Shown: positions 1-8,714, numbered from the stretch's first letter. The stretch: 64,000 nucleotides of DNA from Amycolatopsis palatopharyngis (GCF_003385185.1 NZ_PQHZ01000001.1:186001-250000), one strand, 5' to 3'. Made by a program: numbers and translations. The notes: generated from the letters alone by a model not told the origin.

Positions 1-234
1 GATGCTCTGCGGTCGGAGGATCCGGAGGCCGTGGTGGTCCCCTTCTGCATGGGCGGCGGCACGGATGCCAAAGCCTTCACCCCACTGGGAATCGAGTGCT
101 ATGGGTTCGACCCGCTGTGGCTGCCGAAAGGGTTTCCGTACGCGGCGATGGCGCATGGCGTGGACGAACGCGTACCGGTTGAGGGACTGCGGTTCGGCGC
201 GCGAGTGCTCGACCATTTTCTGCGAAACTGCTGA
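1..234 (+). CDS. M20-family metallopeptidase, C-terminal fragment
   Basis: The open frame enters from the left edge, so only the last 77 codons are present. The fragment carries the M20/M25/M40 metallohydrolase C-terminal pattern: GGGTDAKAF followed about 35 residues later by AHGVDERV. In this family the GGGTDA segment packs near the catalytic site and the late His is a ligand of the co-catalytic zinc pair. These enzymes cleave peptides or deacylate amino-acid amides, usually in the cytoplasm. The substrate cannot be assigned from this tail. The stop at 232-234 is followed by a strong hairpin at 268-302, which closes the transcription unit. Confidence 0.8.
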   Translation, partial: DALRSEDPEAVVVPFCMGGGTDAKAFTPLGIECYGFDPLWLPKGFPYAAMAHGVDERVPVEGLRFGARVLDHFLRNC

Positions 235-267
235 CCGCGGCCGGGCATGTCATTACCGCGCACGAGA

Positions 268-302
268 CAGCGCGCTCGGCCGATGGAATGCCGAGCGCGC
301 TG
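268..302. terminator. Bidirectional hairpin terminator between convergent genes
   Basis: A perfect 13-bp stem, CAGCGCGCTCGGC at 268-280 pairing with 290-302, flanks a 9-nt loop. It sits between the end of the M20 gene and the end of the leftward secreted-protein gene. A short T-rich stretch follows on the + strand. It is placed to stop transcription from both sides. Confidence 0.8.
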
Positions 303-332
303 TTTATCCGCCGAGCCTGTCTCGCGTAACGG

Positions 333-743
333 TCAAACGTCGTATTCGTAGAGGTAGGCGTTGATGGTTCGGCCGGTTCGATACGGCGAGGTGAACCCCT
401 GCCGCTCCCCCTTCGGGCAAGCGGCCGGGCTGAAGTAGGTGGAGCCGTTGGAGTAGGTCGCCTTCACCTTCGCGCACTGTCCGTCCGCGGCGGTGTCCTC
501 GACCCAGCCGGAGATGCGGACCGACGAGGAAGTGCACTGGACTTCCCAGTACGCCTTCGCGCCGGATGTTCTCGGAGCGAACGTGTCCCCACAGGCACCC
601 AGTACCGTGGCCGGACTCGCAGGTGCGGCAGGTGCGGCAGGTGCGGCGGACGCCGCCGGAACCGCGCCGAGAAGAACGCCGCCACCCAGTGCCATTACCG
701 CGGTACCGACCGCCGCGCGGCGCAGCTTGTGCCGAAATGTCAT
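333..743 (-). CDS. Small secreted protein of unknown function
   Basis: The product is 136 residues, starting MTFRHKLRRAAVG. It has a classic Sec signal peptide (basic n-region, hydrophobic GTAVMALGGGVLLGAV, then AASA). A short Ala-Pro repeat (PAAPAAPAS) encoded by tandem 9-nt units near 620-650 follows. The mature part of about 90 residues has three or four cysteines (GACGD, VQC, GQC, AAC) and many Ser, Thr and Tyr, suggesting a small disulfide-stabilised exoprotein. An AGGAG ribosome site lies about 9 nt before this ATG, so I prefer it over longer upstream starts, which would hide the signal peptide. A single-domain LuxR gene lies upstream on the same strand. No family was recognised. Confidence 0.7.
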   Translation of the reverse strand: MTFRHKLRRAAVGTAVMALGGGVLLGAVPAASAAPAAPAAPASPATVLGACGDTFAPRTSGAKAYWEVQCTSSSVRISGWVEDTAADGQCAKVKATYSNGSTYFSPAACPKGERQGFTSPYRTGRTINAYLYEYDV

Positions 744-879
744 TTGACAATTCTCCTCGTCTTCGTCCTGTCGTTGCGTGACGAAACGAAGTCTCACAGC
801 TGAAAGAATTGCCGAGTAGTGGCTTTTCCGCCATGTCGATTCCACTGGGACGCATCCCACGAATATCGGCCTCGGCCAT

Positions 880-1122
880 TCAGGCGAGTGGATGAAGCTC
901 GGTGGTCACTCGCCATCTCGTGGCTATGACAGCCGCGCCGACACGGGATGCGACGCCGAGTTTGAGTATGATCCTGCTGACGTGCGCTCGTACCGTCCGC
1001 TCGCTGATGCCGAGTTCACGAGCGATCTCGCGATCGGTCTTGTCCTCGGCGATGAGCAGGAGTACCTCCCGCTCACGATCGCTCAGTGCGCTGAAGCCCG
1101 TTCGCGACGATGCAGCCCGCAT
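880..1122 (-). CDS. Single-domain LuxR-type transcriptional regulator
   Basis: This 80-residue protein consists almost entirely of a GerE/LuxR helix-turn-helix: SALSDREREVLLLIAEDKT, then DREIARELGISERTVRAHVSRI and LKLGV. It lacks a receiver or ligand-binding domain, so it is either a stand-alone DNA-binding protein or acts with a partner. The ATG at 1122 is preceded by GGGGGA with about 9 nt spacing. A longer reading from 1191 (103 residues) is possible but has no ribosome site. The next gene downstream on the same strand encodes the small secreted protein, 136 nt away, a possible target. Family assignment is firm and regulon assignment is not. Confidence 0.75.
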   Translation of the reverse strand: MRAASSRTGFSALSDREREVLLLIAEDKTDREIARELGISERTVRAHVSRIILKLGVASRVGAAVIATRWRVTTELHPLA

Positions 1123-1426
1123 GTTCACTGTTCCCCCAGCCGGTCCGACGTTTCCGACTTTCCTGATAAGCGCGGAAAGGCTCATAGCCATAACGCTCGG
1201 CGATCAGCACTTCCCGAGGTTCGGCTGCCCGTCAATCCCCGTTTTCCCACCCCGAAGCAGCACTGTTAATTTCTTACCACGTCCCACGGTGCTGCCGTAC
1301 CTCCGGATGGAGCCACAGGCGGTACGGCGGCTGAGGCGACGCCGTCGCGCTCGTGCGGCAAGTGCGCTCTGGCGGCGGGTCCACGTACGTGGATTCCTTG
1401 ACGATGAACAGTGGAGCGTGGTTGGC

Positions 1427-1458
1427 TGCAAACGTTTACGACGATGTAAACGTTTACA
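1427..1458. promoter_or_regulatory. Tandem LacI-type operators upstream of the tartrate operon
   Basis: TGTAAACGTTTACA at 1445-1458 is a perfect 14-bp palindrome with the central CG typical of LacI/GalR operators. TGCAAACGTTTACG at 1427-1440 is a near copy. Their centres are 18 bp apart and the second ends 14 bp before the GTG start of the LacI gene, so binding would block its own operon. A TTGACG hexamer lies at 1398-1403. The rest of the intergenic region from 1123 holds no gene that I can support. A 12-bp palindrome, CCACGTACGTGG, lies at 1381-1392. Confidence 0.75.
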
Positions 1459-1472
1459 GCCGGGAGATCGCT

Positions 1473-2510
1473 GTGCCGCACTTCGACGCCCGCCCTGTGC
1501 GGATCGTGGATCTTGCGAAGGAACTCGGCCTGTCCGTCGCCACGGTCTCGCGAGCCCTGAACAACAGTGATTCGGTCCGGGCCGAACTCGCCGAGCAGAT
1601 CAGAAGTCACGCCGAGCGCCGCGGTTACGTCGCCAATCGCCTGGCCAGATCGCTTCGATCACGCACCCGGAACTTCGTCGGCTTCCTCGTGCCCGACATC
1701 GAGAACCTGGCCTATTCGATCGCGGCCGACGCATGCGCCCGTTACATGGCGAACTCCGGCTACCAGCTGATCCTCGCGATCTCCGGCGACGACCCGCAGC
1801 TCGAGCATTCCGCGCTACGAAGCCTGATCGAGGCTCAGGTGGCCGGTCTCATCGTGGCTCCCACCGCCGAGATGACGCCCAGCACAAGGGCACTGCTGAC
1901 CGGATCCTCCGTCGTCGAGTTCAACCGGACGGCCGGGCTTTCGAAGTACGCCGTGTTGTGCGCCGAAGAAGCGGCGTTCGCACGAGCGACACGTCACCTG
2001 CTCGATCTGGGACACAAGTCGATCGCATACATCGGGACGACCGACTCACTCAGCAACGGTCACGAACGACTGGCCGGCGTGCGGCGAGAACTGGCGAACG
2101 CCGGTACGGGGCTCGACCCGCTATGGACTCGTCTCCTGCCACCCACGGAGAAGGACGGTTACGAGTCGGCTCGCGCGCTGCTGTCCGGGCCATCCCGGCC
2201 GAGTGCCTTGCTCGTCGGCAGCTCGAACCTCTCCATGGGAGCCGCCCGAGCCGTACGGGAGATGGGGATCCACGTCCCGGACGAGATGTCGCTCGTCGTC
2301 TATGGCGACTCCCGCTGGGGAGAGTTGTACGAACCGGGGCTGACCACGGTGACCGCGCCCTATCAGGACATGGCTCGGCGCGTCACCGACATCGTGTCGC
2401 GGATGGTGGCCGGGGACGGTGGCATCCCGTTCGGCCGGACCCGGCTCGAGGCAGAGCTTGTCGTACGGCGCTCGACTGCCCGTCCCGCCAGCGAATCAGC
2501 AGGAGGTTGA
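1473..2510 (+). CDS. LacI-family transcriptional repressor of the tartrate operon
   Basis: The product is 345 residues. The N-terminal headpiece reads VRIVDLAKELGLSVATVSRALN, followed by the hinge helix NRLARSLRSR. A periplasmic-binding-like sugar/acid domain then runs to the C-terminus (NFVGFLVPDIENLAYSIAA and onward). I chose the GTG at 1473 because GGGAG lies 6 nt before it and the headpiece begins at once. Longer upstream starts would run through the operator palindromes. The stop codon directly abuts the ATG of the dehydratase gene (2511), so regulator and enzymes are probably co-transcribed and autoregulated. The likely effector is tartrate or a downstream acid, inferred from context only. 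Confidence 0.88.
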   Translation: MPHFDARPVRIVDLAKELGLSVATVSRALNNSDSVRAELAEQIRSHAERRGYVANRLARSLRSRTRNFVGFLVPDIENLAYSIAADACARYMANSGYQLILAISGDDPQLEHSALRSLIEAQVAGLIVAPTAEMTPSTRALLTGSSVVEFNRTAGLSKYAVLCAEEAAFARATRHLLDLGHKSIAYIGTTDSLSNGHERLAGVRRELANAGTGLDPLWTRLLPPTEKDGYESARALLSGPSRPSALLVGSSNLSMGAARAVREMGIHVPDEMSLVVYGDSRWGELYEPGLTTVTAPYQDMARRVTDIVSRMVAGDGGIPFGRTRLEAELVVRRSTARPASESAGG

Positions 2511-3677
2511 ATGCGCATCACGGACGTCAGGGTCGCCGAGGCCCCACTCGAGGCCGCGATGAGCAATGCGGTGATCGACTTCTCCACGATGACGGTTTCC
2601 ATGGTGGCGGTGTACACCGACGCCGTGGTGGACGGCGATCCCGTCGTTGGCTACGGGTTCCATTCCAACGGGCGCTACGCCCAGACAGGGCTGCTCACCG
2701 AGCGCCTCCTCCCCCGTCTCGAGGCAGCGGCCGATGCGGACCTGATCGATCCCGGCACGGGGGTTATCGATCCGGTCCTGGTGCGAAACGTATTGATGGC
2801 CAACGAGAAACCGGGCGGCCACGGTGACCGGGCCGTCGCCGTGGCGACCCTCGACATGGCGATGTGGGACGCCGCGGGAAAGGCGAAGGGCCAGCCGCTG
2901 CACCACGCACTGCGGGACCGGTTTCTTCCAGGAACGCAGCCCGCGGAGTCGGTGTGGGTCTACGCGGCGGGCGGGTACTACCGCGACGACGACGGATCCG
3001 GTCTGCGGCAGGAGATCGAGCTGTACCTCGAACTCGGCTACCGTGATGTGAAGATCAAGATCGGCGGCGCCCCGCTGGCCGAGGACCTACGGCGAATCGA
3101 ATCAGTACTGGCCATACTGCCGGAGGGCTGCCGGTTGGCCGTTGACGCCAACGGACGCTTCGATATGGCGACAGCCCTGCGCTACGGCGCCGCACTGGAG
3201 TCCTACGACCTCGTCTGGTACGAGGAACCCTGCGATCCGCTGGACTACCGTTGCCTCGCCGTTCTGGCCGAGGAATACCCCGGAGTGCTGGCCACCGGCG
3301 AAAACCTGTTCTCCGCGCAGGACGTGCGGAACCTGCTTCGGTACGGCGGGCTCCGGCCGGACCGGGATGTCCTGCAGATGGATCCGGCGCTGAGCTATGG
3401 GGTCTCCGAGTACGCCGCGATGGTCGATCAACTGATCCGGCACGGCTGGCGACCGCAACAGTGCTGCCCGCACGGCGGTCACCAGTACAACCTCGCCATC
3501 ACAGCAGCGTTCGGCCTCGGCGGCTGCGAGTCCTATCCGAGGGTGTTCGAACCGTTCGGTGGCTTCGCCGACGAAACACCCGTGGTGGACGGAAGAGTTC
3601 GCCTCCCAGAGGCCCCGGGAATCGGTGTCGAACACAAACGCACCTTGCACGAACTGGTTCGCCAGACGTTCAGCTGA
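2511..3677 (+). CDS. tarD: D(-)-tartrate dehydratase (enolase superfamily)
   Basis: The product is 388 residues, closely similar over its whole length to what I recall of the Bradyrhizobium D-tartrate dehydratase. Shared landmarks include VGYGFHSNGRY, NEKPGGHGDR, YAAGGYY, LLRYGGLRPDRD and PHGGHQ. The superfamily active site is complete: the KxK pair K181/K183, metal ligands D212 (VDANG), E238 (WYEEP) and E264 (ATGEN), and general acid/base H321. The reaction expected is dehydration of D-tartrate to oxaloacetate in the cytoplasm. AGGAGG lies just before the ATG and overlaps the LacI stop. The TTT transporter and a tartrate/D-malate dehydrogenase downstream fit the same substrate. Other acid-sugar dehydratases are possible but less likely given the motif match. 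Confidence 0.85.
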   Translation: MRITDVRVAEAPLEAAMSNAVIDFSTMTVSMVAVYTDAVVDGDPVVGYGFHSNGRYAQTGLLTERLLPRLEAAADADLIDPGTGVIDPVLVRNVLMANEKPGGHGDRAVAVATLDMAMWDAAGKAKGQPLHHALRDRFLPGTQPAESVWVYAAGGYYRDDDGSGLRQEIELYLELGYRDVKIKIGGAPLAEDLRRIESVLAILPEGCRLAVDANGRFDMATALRYGAALESYDLVWYEEPCDPLDYRCLAVLAEEYPGVLATGENLFSAQDVRNLLRYGGLRPDRDVLQMDPALSYGVSEYAAMVDQLIRHGWRPQQCCPHGGHQYNLAITAAFGLGGCESYPRVFEPFGGFADETPVVDGRVRLPEAPGIGVEHKRTLHELVRQTFS

Positions 3678-3713
3678 CGGGCCGACGCGAGAAATCCGAA
3701 GGGAATGGTAGCG

Positions 3714-4709
3714 ATGCTCAAGGCCAGGAAACGACTTGGCGGTGCGATGCTCGTCAGCGCCCTCGCGATGGCCGCGACCGGTTGCGCCGAACAGAGCGAT
3801 ACCGGCGGTTCCGCAGCGGAGGACTTCCCCGCCAAGGAGGTCCGGTACGTGATCCCGTTCGACCCCGGTGGCGAGTCCGACATCACGGCCAGGCTTCAGC
3901 AACAGGCCCTCGAAAAGGCGCTGGGCCAGCCCGTGGTCGTATCGAACCGGCCCGGCGGTGGTGGTTCGGTTGGTTGGTCCGAGCTGGCCAACGGCACGCC
4001 CGCCGACGGCTACACCGTGATGGGCGCCAACCTGCCGCACACCCTGCTGCAGCCACTCGCCCGCGACGACGCGGGCTACAAGACCGAAGATCTGAAATGG
4101 GTGTACATCTTCGAGAGCACACCGAACGCCTTCGTGGTCCCGAAGGACAGTCCGTACAACTCCATTCAGGACTTCGTCGACGCGGCCAAGAACGAGACCC
4201 TCACCGTCGGCGGTAGTTCCGACTTCTCGGCCAACCACATGGGCACCTTGGCCCTGAACGAAAAGGCCGGCATCGAACTCACCTATGTGCCGTTCAGCGG
4301 CACGGCGGCAGCGGCGCCCGCATTGCTCGGCGGACAGGTGAACGCCCTCATGACCTACAACACGGAGGCACTCGAACTACAGGACCAGGGCGCGAAGGTC
4401 CTGGCGGTGGCGTCCGAGGAACGGCTGGACGAGCTGCCGGACGTCCCGACCTTCAAGGAAGAAGGCCTCGACGTCATCGAGGGAGCGTGGCGCGGGGTGG
4501 CGGTTCCGCCCGACACACCCGACGAGATCGTCAACCGGCTGGCGGACGCGTTCGAGCAGGTCAACCAGGATCCCCAGGTGCGGGAGAAGATGACGAACCT
4601 CGGCTTCCACATCGAGGACATGGGGCCGCAGGAAGCCGCGGACTTCATCAGTACGCGTCAGGAGGAAGCCAGGCAACTGTTGCAGACCTTCGGGCTGATC
4701 CAGAACTGA
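3714..4709 (+). CDS. tctC: Tripartite tricarboxylate transporter substrate-binding lipoprotein (TctC)
   Basis: The product is about 331 residues, with a lipoprotein signal (basic n-region, AMLVSALAMAATGC; the Cys would be lipidated). The mature domain has Bug/TctC landmarks: VRYVIPFDPGGESDITARL, VVSNRPGGGG and LGGQVNAL. It would capture a carboxylate outside the membrane and pass it to TctA/TctB. GGGA lies about 9 nt upstream of this ATG, whereas the ATG at 3705 is too close to it. It follows the dehydratase gene by 36 nt and precedes tctA by 6 nt, so it belongs to the same operon. Confidence 0.88.
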   Translation: MLKARKRLGGAMLVSALAMAATGCAEQSDTGGSAAEDFPAKEVRYVIPFDPGGESDITARLQQQALEKALGQPVVVSNRPGGGGSVGWSELANGTPADGYTVMGANLPHTLLQPLARDDAGYKTEDLKWVYIFESTPNAFVVPKDSPYNSIQDFVDAAKNETLTVGGSSDFSANHMGTLALNEKAGIELTYVPFSGTAAAAPALLGGQVNALMTYNTEALELQDQGAKVLAVASEERLDELPDVPTFKEEGLDVIEGAWRGVAVPPDTPDEIVNRLADAFEQVNQDPQVREKMTNLGFHIEDMGPQEAADFISTRQEEARQLLQTFGLIQN

Positions 4710-4715
4710 GGCGCC

Positions 4716-6254
4716 ATGCTGGTCGATCTCGGACAGGCCCTGTCCCAGGTCCTGTCACCGCAGACGCTGTTGTTGTGTGTCCTCGGTGTCGTCGGGGGGA
4801 TGACCGTCGGCGCGACGCCGGGGCTCAGTGCGACGGTCGGTCTCGCCCTGCTCCTGCCGATCACGTTCACCATGGATCCGACCTCGGGTCTGGTCCTCAT
4901 GGGCGCCTTCTACATGGGCGCCATCTATGGTGGCTCGTTCACCGCGATCCTGGTGAACACCCCGGGCACTCCGTCGTCGATCGCCACGACTTTCGACGGA
5001 TATCCGATGACGAAGGCCGGGCGCAGCGATGTCGCGATCATCGCGGTCACAATGGCTTCGGTCGCGGGCGGTCTGGTCGGCGTACTCGGTCTGGCGACGC
5101 TGGCACCGCTGCTGGCCAACGTGGTGCTGGCCTTCGGCCCGCAGGAGTACTTCTGGCTCGGCATCTTCGGTCTCACCATGATCGCGGGGCTGGCCGCCAA
5201 GAGTCTGCTCAAGGGACTGGCAGCCGGATTCCTCGGGCTGTTGATCTCCACGATCGGCATCTCCCCCGTTGGCGGAGAAGTTCGCTTCACCTTTGGTAGT
5301 ACCGATATGCAGGGCGGGGTGCCCCTGATCATCGCCCTCATCGGCCTGTTCACGGTGCCGACGATCGTCGACCTCATCGTGGCGCCCGAGATCCGGTCGG
5401 CCGCGATGGTGAACGAGAAACAACAGCGGGAGCGGCGCAACGTACTCCGCGACACGGTGCGCGACGTCCTCTCCCGCCCCGTCAATCTCATTCGCTCCTC
5501 GGTCATCGGGACGCTGGTGGGCATCCTGCCAGGAGCGGGGGGCAATGTGGCGAACCTGATCGCCTACAACGAGGCGAAGCGCACCTCGAAACGCTCACAC
5601 AACTTCGGCAAAGGGGAAGTCGACGGGGTTGTGGCGCCGGAGGCGGCGAACAACGCCGTGGTCGGAGGTGGCCTCGTCCCGCTGCTGACGCTGGGAATTC
5701 CCGGAGCGCCGCCGGACGCGGTGATCTACGGGGTACTACTCCTGCACGGGCTACGCCCGGGCAACGAGTTGTTCGCCGAACAGGGCGTCCTGACGTTCAC
5801 CTTCATCCTCGCCATCGCCGTCTCCGCCGTCTTGATGGCGCCGGTCGGCCTGGTCGCCGGTCGCGGGCTGCAACGACTGGTGGTCCGGACTCCCACCCAC
5901 TATCTGGCGCCCGCCATCGGGGTGCTGACGATCGTCGGGTCGTACGCGGTGCGGAACAATCCCCTCGACGTGGTCCTGATGGTGGCCCTCGGGCTGGCCG
6001 GCTACGGCCTGCGGCACCTGGGCCTGCCACCGGCGGCCATCGTGCTGGGCGTCGTGCTCGGTCCCATCATCGAGACGGGATTCGCCCAGGGACTGCTGGC
6101 GGCGAGCGGCTCCGCCGATCCCTGGCTTTCGTTCTTCACCAGGCCGCTGAGCATCGGAATCATCGTGCTCGTGCTGCTGGGTATCGCCTGGCCGATCCTG
6201 GCCGACCGCAAGGCCCGGCGGAACACCCGCGAGGACGAGGAGCTGCCGTCATGA
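4716..6254 (+). CDS. tctA: Tripartite tricarboxylate transporter large permease (TctA)
   Basis: The product is 512 residues, a very hydrophobic multi-span membrane protein. It carries both family signatures: GATPGLSATVGLALLLPITF near residue 30, and the segment containing PEAANNAVVGGG followed by LLTLGIPG near residue 310. TctA is the transport channel of the TTT family, driven by an ion gradient. Its stop overlaps the start of tctB by four bases (ATGA). The gene order is C-A-B rather than the more usual C-B-A. Confidence 0.9.
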   Translation: MLVDLGQALSQVLSPQTLLLCVLGVVGGMTVGATPGLSATVGLALLLPITFTMDPTSGLVLMGAFYMGAIYGGSFTAILVNTPGTPSSIATTFDGYPMTKAGRSDVAIIAVTMASVAGGLVGVLGLATLAPLLANVVLAFGPQEYFWLGIFGLTMIAGLAAKSLLKGLAAGFLGLLISTIGISPVGGEVRFTFGSTDMQGGVPLIIALIGLFTVPTIVDLIVAPEIRSAAMVNEKQQRERRNVLRDTVRDVLSRPVNLIRSSVIGTLVGILPGAGGNVANLIAYNEAKRTSKRSHNFGKGEVDGVVAPEAANNAVVGGGLVPLLTLGIPGAPPDAVIYGVLLLHGLRPGNELFAEQGVLTFTFILAIAVSAVLMAPVGLVAGRGLQRLVVRTPTHYLAPAIGVLTIVGSYAVRNNPLDVVLMVALGLAGYGLRHLGLPPAAIVLGVVLGPIIETGFAQGLLAASGSADPWLSFFTRPLSIGIIVLVLLGIAWPILADRKARRNTREDEELPS

Positions 6255-6697
6255 AGAAGGATCTCCTCTGCGGAACGATTCTGCTCGCCGTCACGGTTGT
6301 GTTCTGGACGCAACGCGACGGCAGAGGTGAGCTTGTCGCGGCCTTCCCCGACTTCGTTCTCGTCCTGCTCGCACTGTTCGGAATCGGTGTCATCGCGCGC
6401 GCGGTGCTGCGACGTGACGGTGGTACCGAGCCGGCCGGGAAGGTGGACCTCCGATTCCTCGCCGCGGCAATCGTGCTGCTGCTGTTGTGGGCGTTGGGAA
6501 TGGGCTTGATCGGCTTCACGATCAGCAGCGTCCTGGCATTCGTCGTCGTCGCCCAGATGATCCGCCGAGACCGGCCCCGGCCTCGGCTACTCATAACGGA
6601 CACCGCCGTAGCGGTCGTGGTGGTAGTGGGAGTCTTCTTCATCTTCACCAGAGTGCTGCTCGTTCCACTTCCGGTTTCCGTTCTCATCGGCATGTAG
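6251..6697 (+). CDS. tctB: Tripartite tricarboxylate transporter small permease (TctB)
   Basis: The product is 148 residues with four hydrophobic segments. It fits the small membrane subunit of the TTT family, which is poorly conserved in sequence but recognisable by size, topology and position. It overlaps tctA through ATGA, which implies translational coupling, and is followed within 10 nt by the dehydrogenase. Identification relies partly on context. Confidence 0.8.
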   Translation: MKKDLLCGTILLAVTVVFWTQRDGRGELVAAFPDFVLVLLALFGIGVIARAVLRRDGGTEPAGKVDLRFLAAAIVLLLLWALGMGLIGFTISSVLAFVVVAQMIRRDRPRPRLLITDTAVAVVVVVGVFFIFTRVLLVPLPVSVLIGM

Positions 6698-6706
6698 AGG
6701 AGAGAA

Positions 6707-7771
6707 ATGAAATACCAGGTGGCGGTGATCCCCGGAGACGGCATCGGCAAGGAGGTCGTTCCGGCCGCGCGACGTGTTCTGGACGATGCCGGAGACCGGT
6801 GGGGTTTCGGTATCGACTGGACCACCTTCGAGTGGGGGTGCGAGTACTACGTCCGCACCGGCGAGATGATGCCGGAAGGAGCGCTCGACCGCCTGGCACC
6901 GCACGACGCGATATTCCTCGGCGCCGTCGGGTACCCAGGCGTGCCGGATCACGTGTCCCTGTGGGGACTGCTGATTCCCATCCGGCGGGTTTTCCGGCAG
7001 CGGGTGAACTACCGGCCCATTCGTCGTTTTCCCGGCATCGAAGGACCGTTGAAGGATTCGGCTGCGGATATCGACTTCGTTGTGGTCAGGGAGAACAACG
7101 AGGGCGAGTACTCCGAGATCGGTGGACGCATCTACCACGGCTTGGCGGAGGAGATCGCCATCCAGGAATCGGTCTTCACCCGCCGTGGTGTCGAGAACGT
7201 CATGCGATACGCGTTCGACCTGGCAGGCAGGCGGGCGGGCAGGCTGGTCTCGGCCACCAAGTCGAACGGAATCGTGCACACGATGCCGTTCTGGGACGAG
7301 GTGTTCAGCGACGTGGCGTCGGAGTACGGCGGGATCGAGACAAGCCAGGTCCACATCGACGCGCTCGCCGCACTGTTCGTGCAGCGGCCGGAAACCCTGG
7401 ACGTCGTCGTGGCCTCCAACCTGTTCGGCGACATCCTCTCCGACCTCGGTGCGGCGATCGCGGGCAGCATCGGGATCGCTCCTTCGGCAAATCTCGATCC
7501 GACGCGCACCCATCCCTCGATGTTCGAACCGGTACACGGTTCCGCACCCGACATCGCGGGCCAGGGGATCGCCAATCCCATCGGACAGATCTGGTCCGGC
7601 GCCCTGATGCTGGATCATCTGGGCCAGTCCGAGGCCGCGCGCGCGGTCGTCACGGCAATGGGCAACGTCTTCGCTAGCGGAGGTCCGCGAACACCGGACC
7701 TAGGCGGAACCGCGGGCACGGAGGACGTCACCGGCGCCGTCCTCGAGGAGATGGCGCGCCTGTCCCCATAG
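6707..7771 (+). CDS. ttuC: Tartrate dehydrogenase / D-malate dehydrogenase (decarboxylating)
   Basis: The product is 354 residues of the isocitrate/isopropylmalate dehydrogenase fold. It begins VAVIPGDGIGKEVVPAA and carries RENNEGEYSEIGGRIY, SATKSNGI and the metal/NAD segment NLFGDILSDLGA. The features ENNEGEYS and GVPDHVSLWGLL match the TtuC/YeaU (tartrate dehydrogenase, D-malate dehydrogenase) branch rather than LeuB. The family oxidises tartrate with NAD, and D-malate to pyruvate plus CO2. A GAGGAG ribosome site precedes the ATG. As the last gene of the tartrate operon it could handle a second tartrate stereoisomer or D-malate. Exact stereospecificity is not visible. Confidence 0.82.
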   Translation: MKYQVAVIPGDGIGKEVVPAARRVLDDAGDRWGFGIDWTTFEWGCEYYVRTGEMMPEGALDRLAPHDAIFLGAVGYPGVPDHVSLWGLLIPIRRVFRQRVNYRPIRRFPGIEGPLKDSAADIDFVVVRENNEGEYSEIGGRIYHGLAEEIAIQESVFTRRGVENVMRYAFDLAGRRAGRLVSATKSNGIVHTMPFWDEVFSDVASEYGGIETSQVHIDALAALFVQRPETLDVVVASNLFGDILSDLGAAIAGSIGIAPSANLDPTRTHPSMFEPVHGSAPDIAGQGIANPIGQIWSGALMLDHLGQSEAARAVVTAMGNVFASGGPRTPDLGGTAGTEDVTGAVLEEMARLSP

Positions 7772-7904
7772 GCACTCGCGCCAGGTCAGCTAACAACCCG
7801 GAGGCGTACGAGGGAGGACATGTGGATGTTCACCACCAGAACGACGCGGTTTATGGCGGACGCGCCCATATCCCCGTTGCCGCCCACTTCCTAGTGTCGT
7901 CGAC

Positions 7905-8714
7905 GTGACGAGTGCCACTCCATCCGCAGCAGGACGCGAGCAGCCGGGACCGGCCAGCGCCGAGTCCTCCCCGGTGCTGCGCACCAGGGGGCTGTCAAAG
8001 AGCTTCAGTGGCTTTCCGGCGGTCAACGAGGTAGACCTCAGCATCCGCCGTGGCAGCGTGCACGCTCTCGTCGGACCTAACGGTGCGGGTAAGACGACAC
8101 TGTTCAACCTGCTCACCGGATTCCTGAAACCGAGCAGTGGTGTGATCGAACTCGATGGCCACGACGTGACCGGGATGCGACCCGAGCAGATCGCGCAACG
8201 CGGCGTCGCCCGCTCCTTCCAGATCACCAGCCTCTTCGAGGAACTGACCCTGCGGGAGCACGTCGAACTGGCGCTGCAGGGCCGGGACGGCCAGGGCCAC
8301 CGGTTCTGGAGCTCGGAGAAAAGCCTGCGCCGATACCGGGAGGAGACGGACCACCTGCTTGCCGAGGTGGACCTCGCCAGCCAGGCGGAGACGCCTGCGG
8401 GAAGCCTTGCCTACGGCCAGAAGCGGGCGTTGGAACTGGCACTCGCACTCGCCCTCTCACCCCGGCTGCTGTTGCTCGACGAACCGACGGCGGGCATGGG
8501 TGTCGAGGACGTGGCCAGAACCATCGACCTGATCCAGCGGGTCCGCCAGGACCGCACGGTGGTCCTGGTGGAGCACAACATGAAGGTCGTCGGTGACCTG
8601 ACGGACCAGGTGACGGTCCTGCAGTTCGGCAAGATCCTCGCCGAGGGCCCCTACGAGCAGGTACGCAACGATCCCCGCGTCATCACCGCCTACTTGGGAG
8701 AGTCCGTTGCTTAG
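7905..8714 (+). CDS. livG: Branched-chain-type ABC transporter ATPase (LivG-like)
   Basis: The product is 269 residues. Walker A GPNGAGKTT is at 57-65. The signature LAYGQKR at 168-174 departs from LSGGQ, as is usual for LivG. Walker B LLLLDEP is at 188-194 with a downstream H-loop (VVLVEHNM). An extra 25-residue Ser/Pro/Ala-rich N-terminus precedes the domain. The GTG start has no clear ribosome site. A TAGTGT hexamer ends 7 nt before it, so it may be leaderless. It overlaps the next ATPase and opens a five-gene importer operon. Confidence 0.88.
   Translation: MTSATPSAAGREQPGPASAESSPVLRTRGLSKSFSGFPAVNEVDLSIRRGSVHALVGPNGAGKTTLFNLLTGFLKPSSGVIELDGHDVTGMRPEQIAQRGVARSFQITSLFEELTLREHVELALQGRDGQGHRFWSSEKSLRRYREETDHLLAEVDLASQAETPAGSLAYGQKRALELALALALSPRLLLLDEPTAGMGVEDVARTIDLIQRVRQDRTVVLVEHNMKVVGDLTDQVTVLQFGKILAEGPYEQVRNDPRVITAYLGESVA

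Noticed and set aside
620..655. Tandem 9-nt units as an independent repeat element
   Set aside because: They encode the Ala-Pro linker of the small secreted protein and need no other explanation.
1733..2827. Long Arg-rich + strand frame across the LacI and dehydratase genes
   Set aside because: It is out of frame with two well-matched genes and has the low-complexity composition of a GC-rich shadow.
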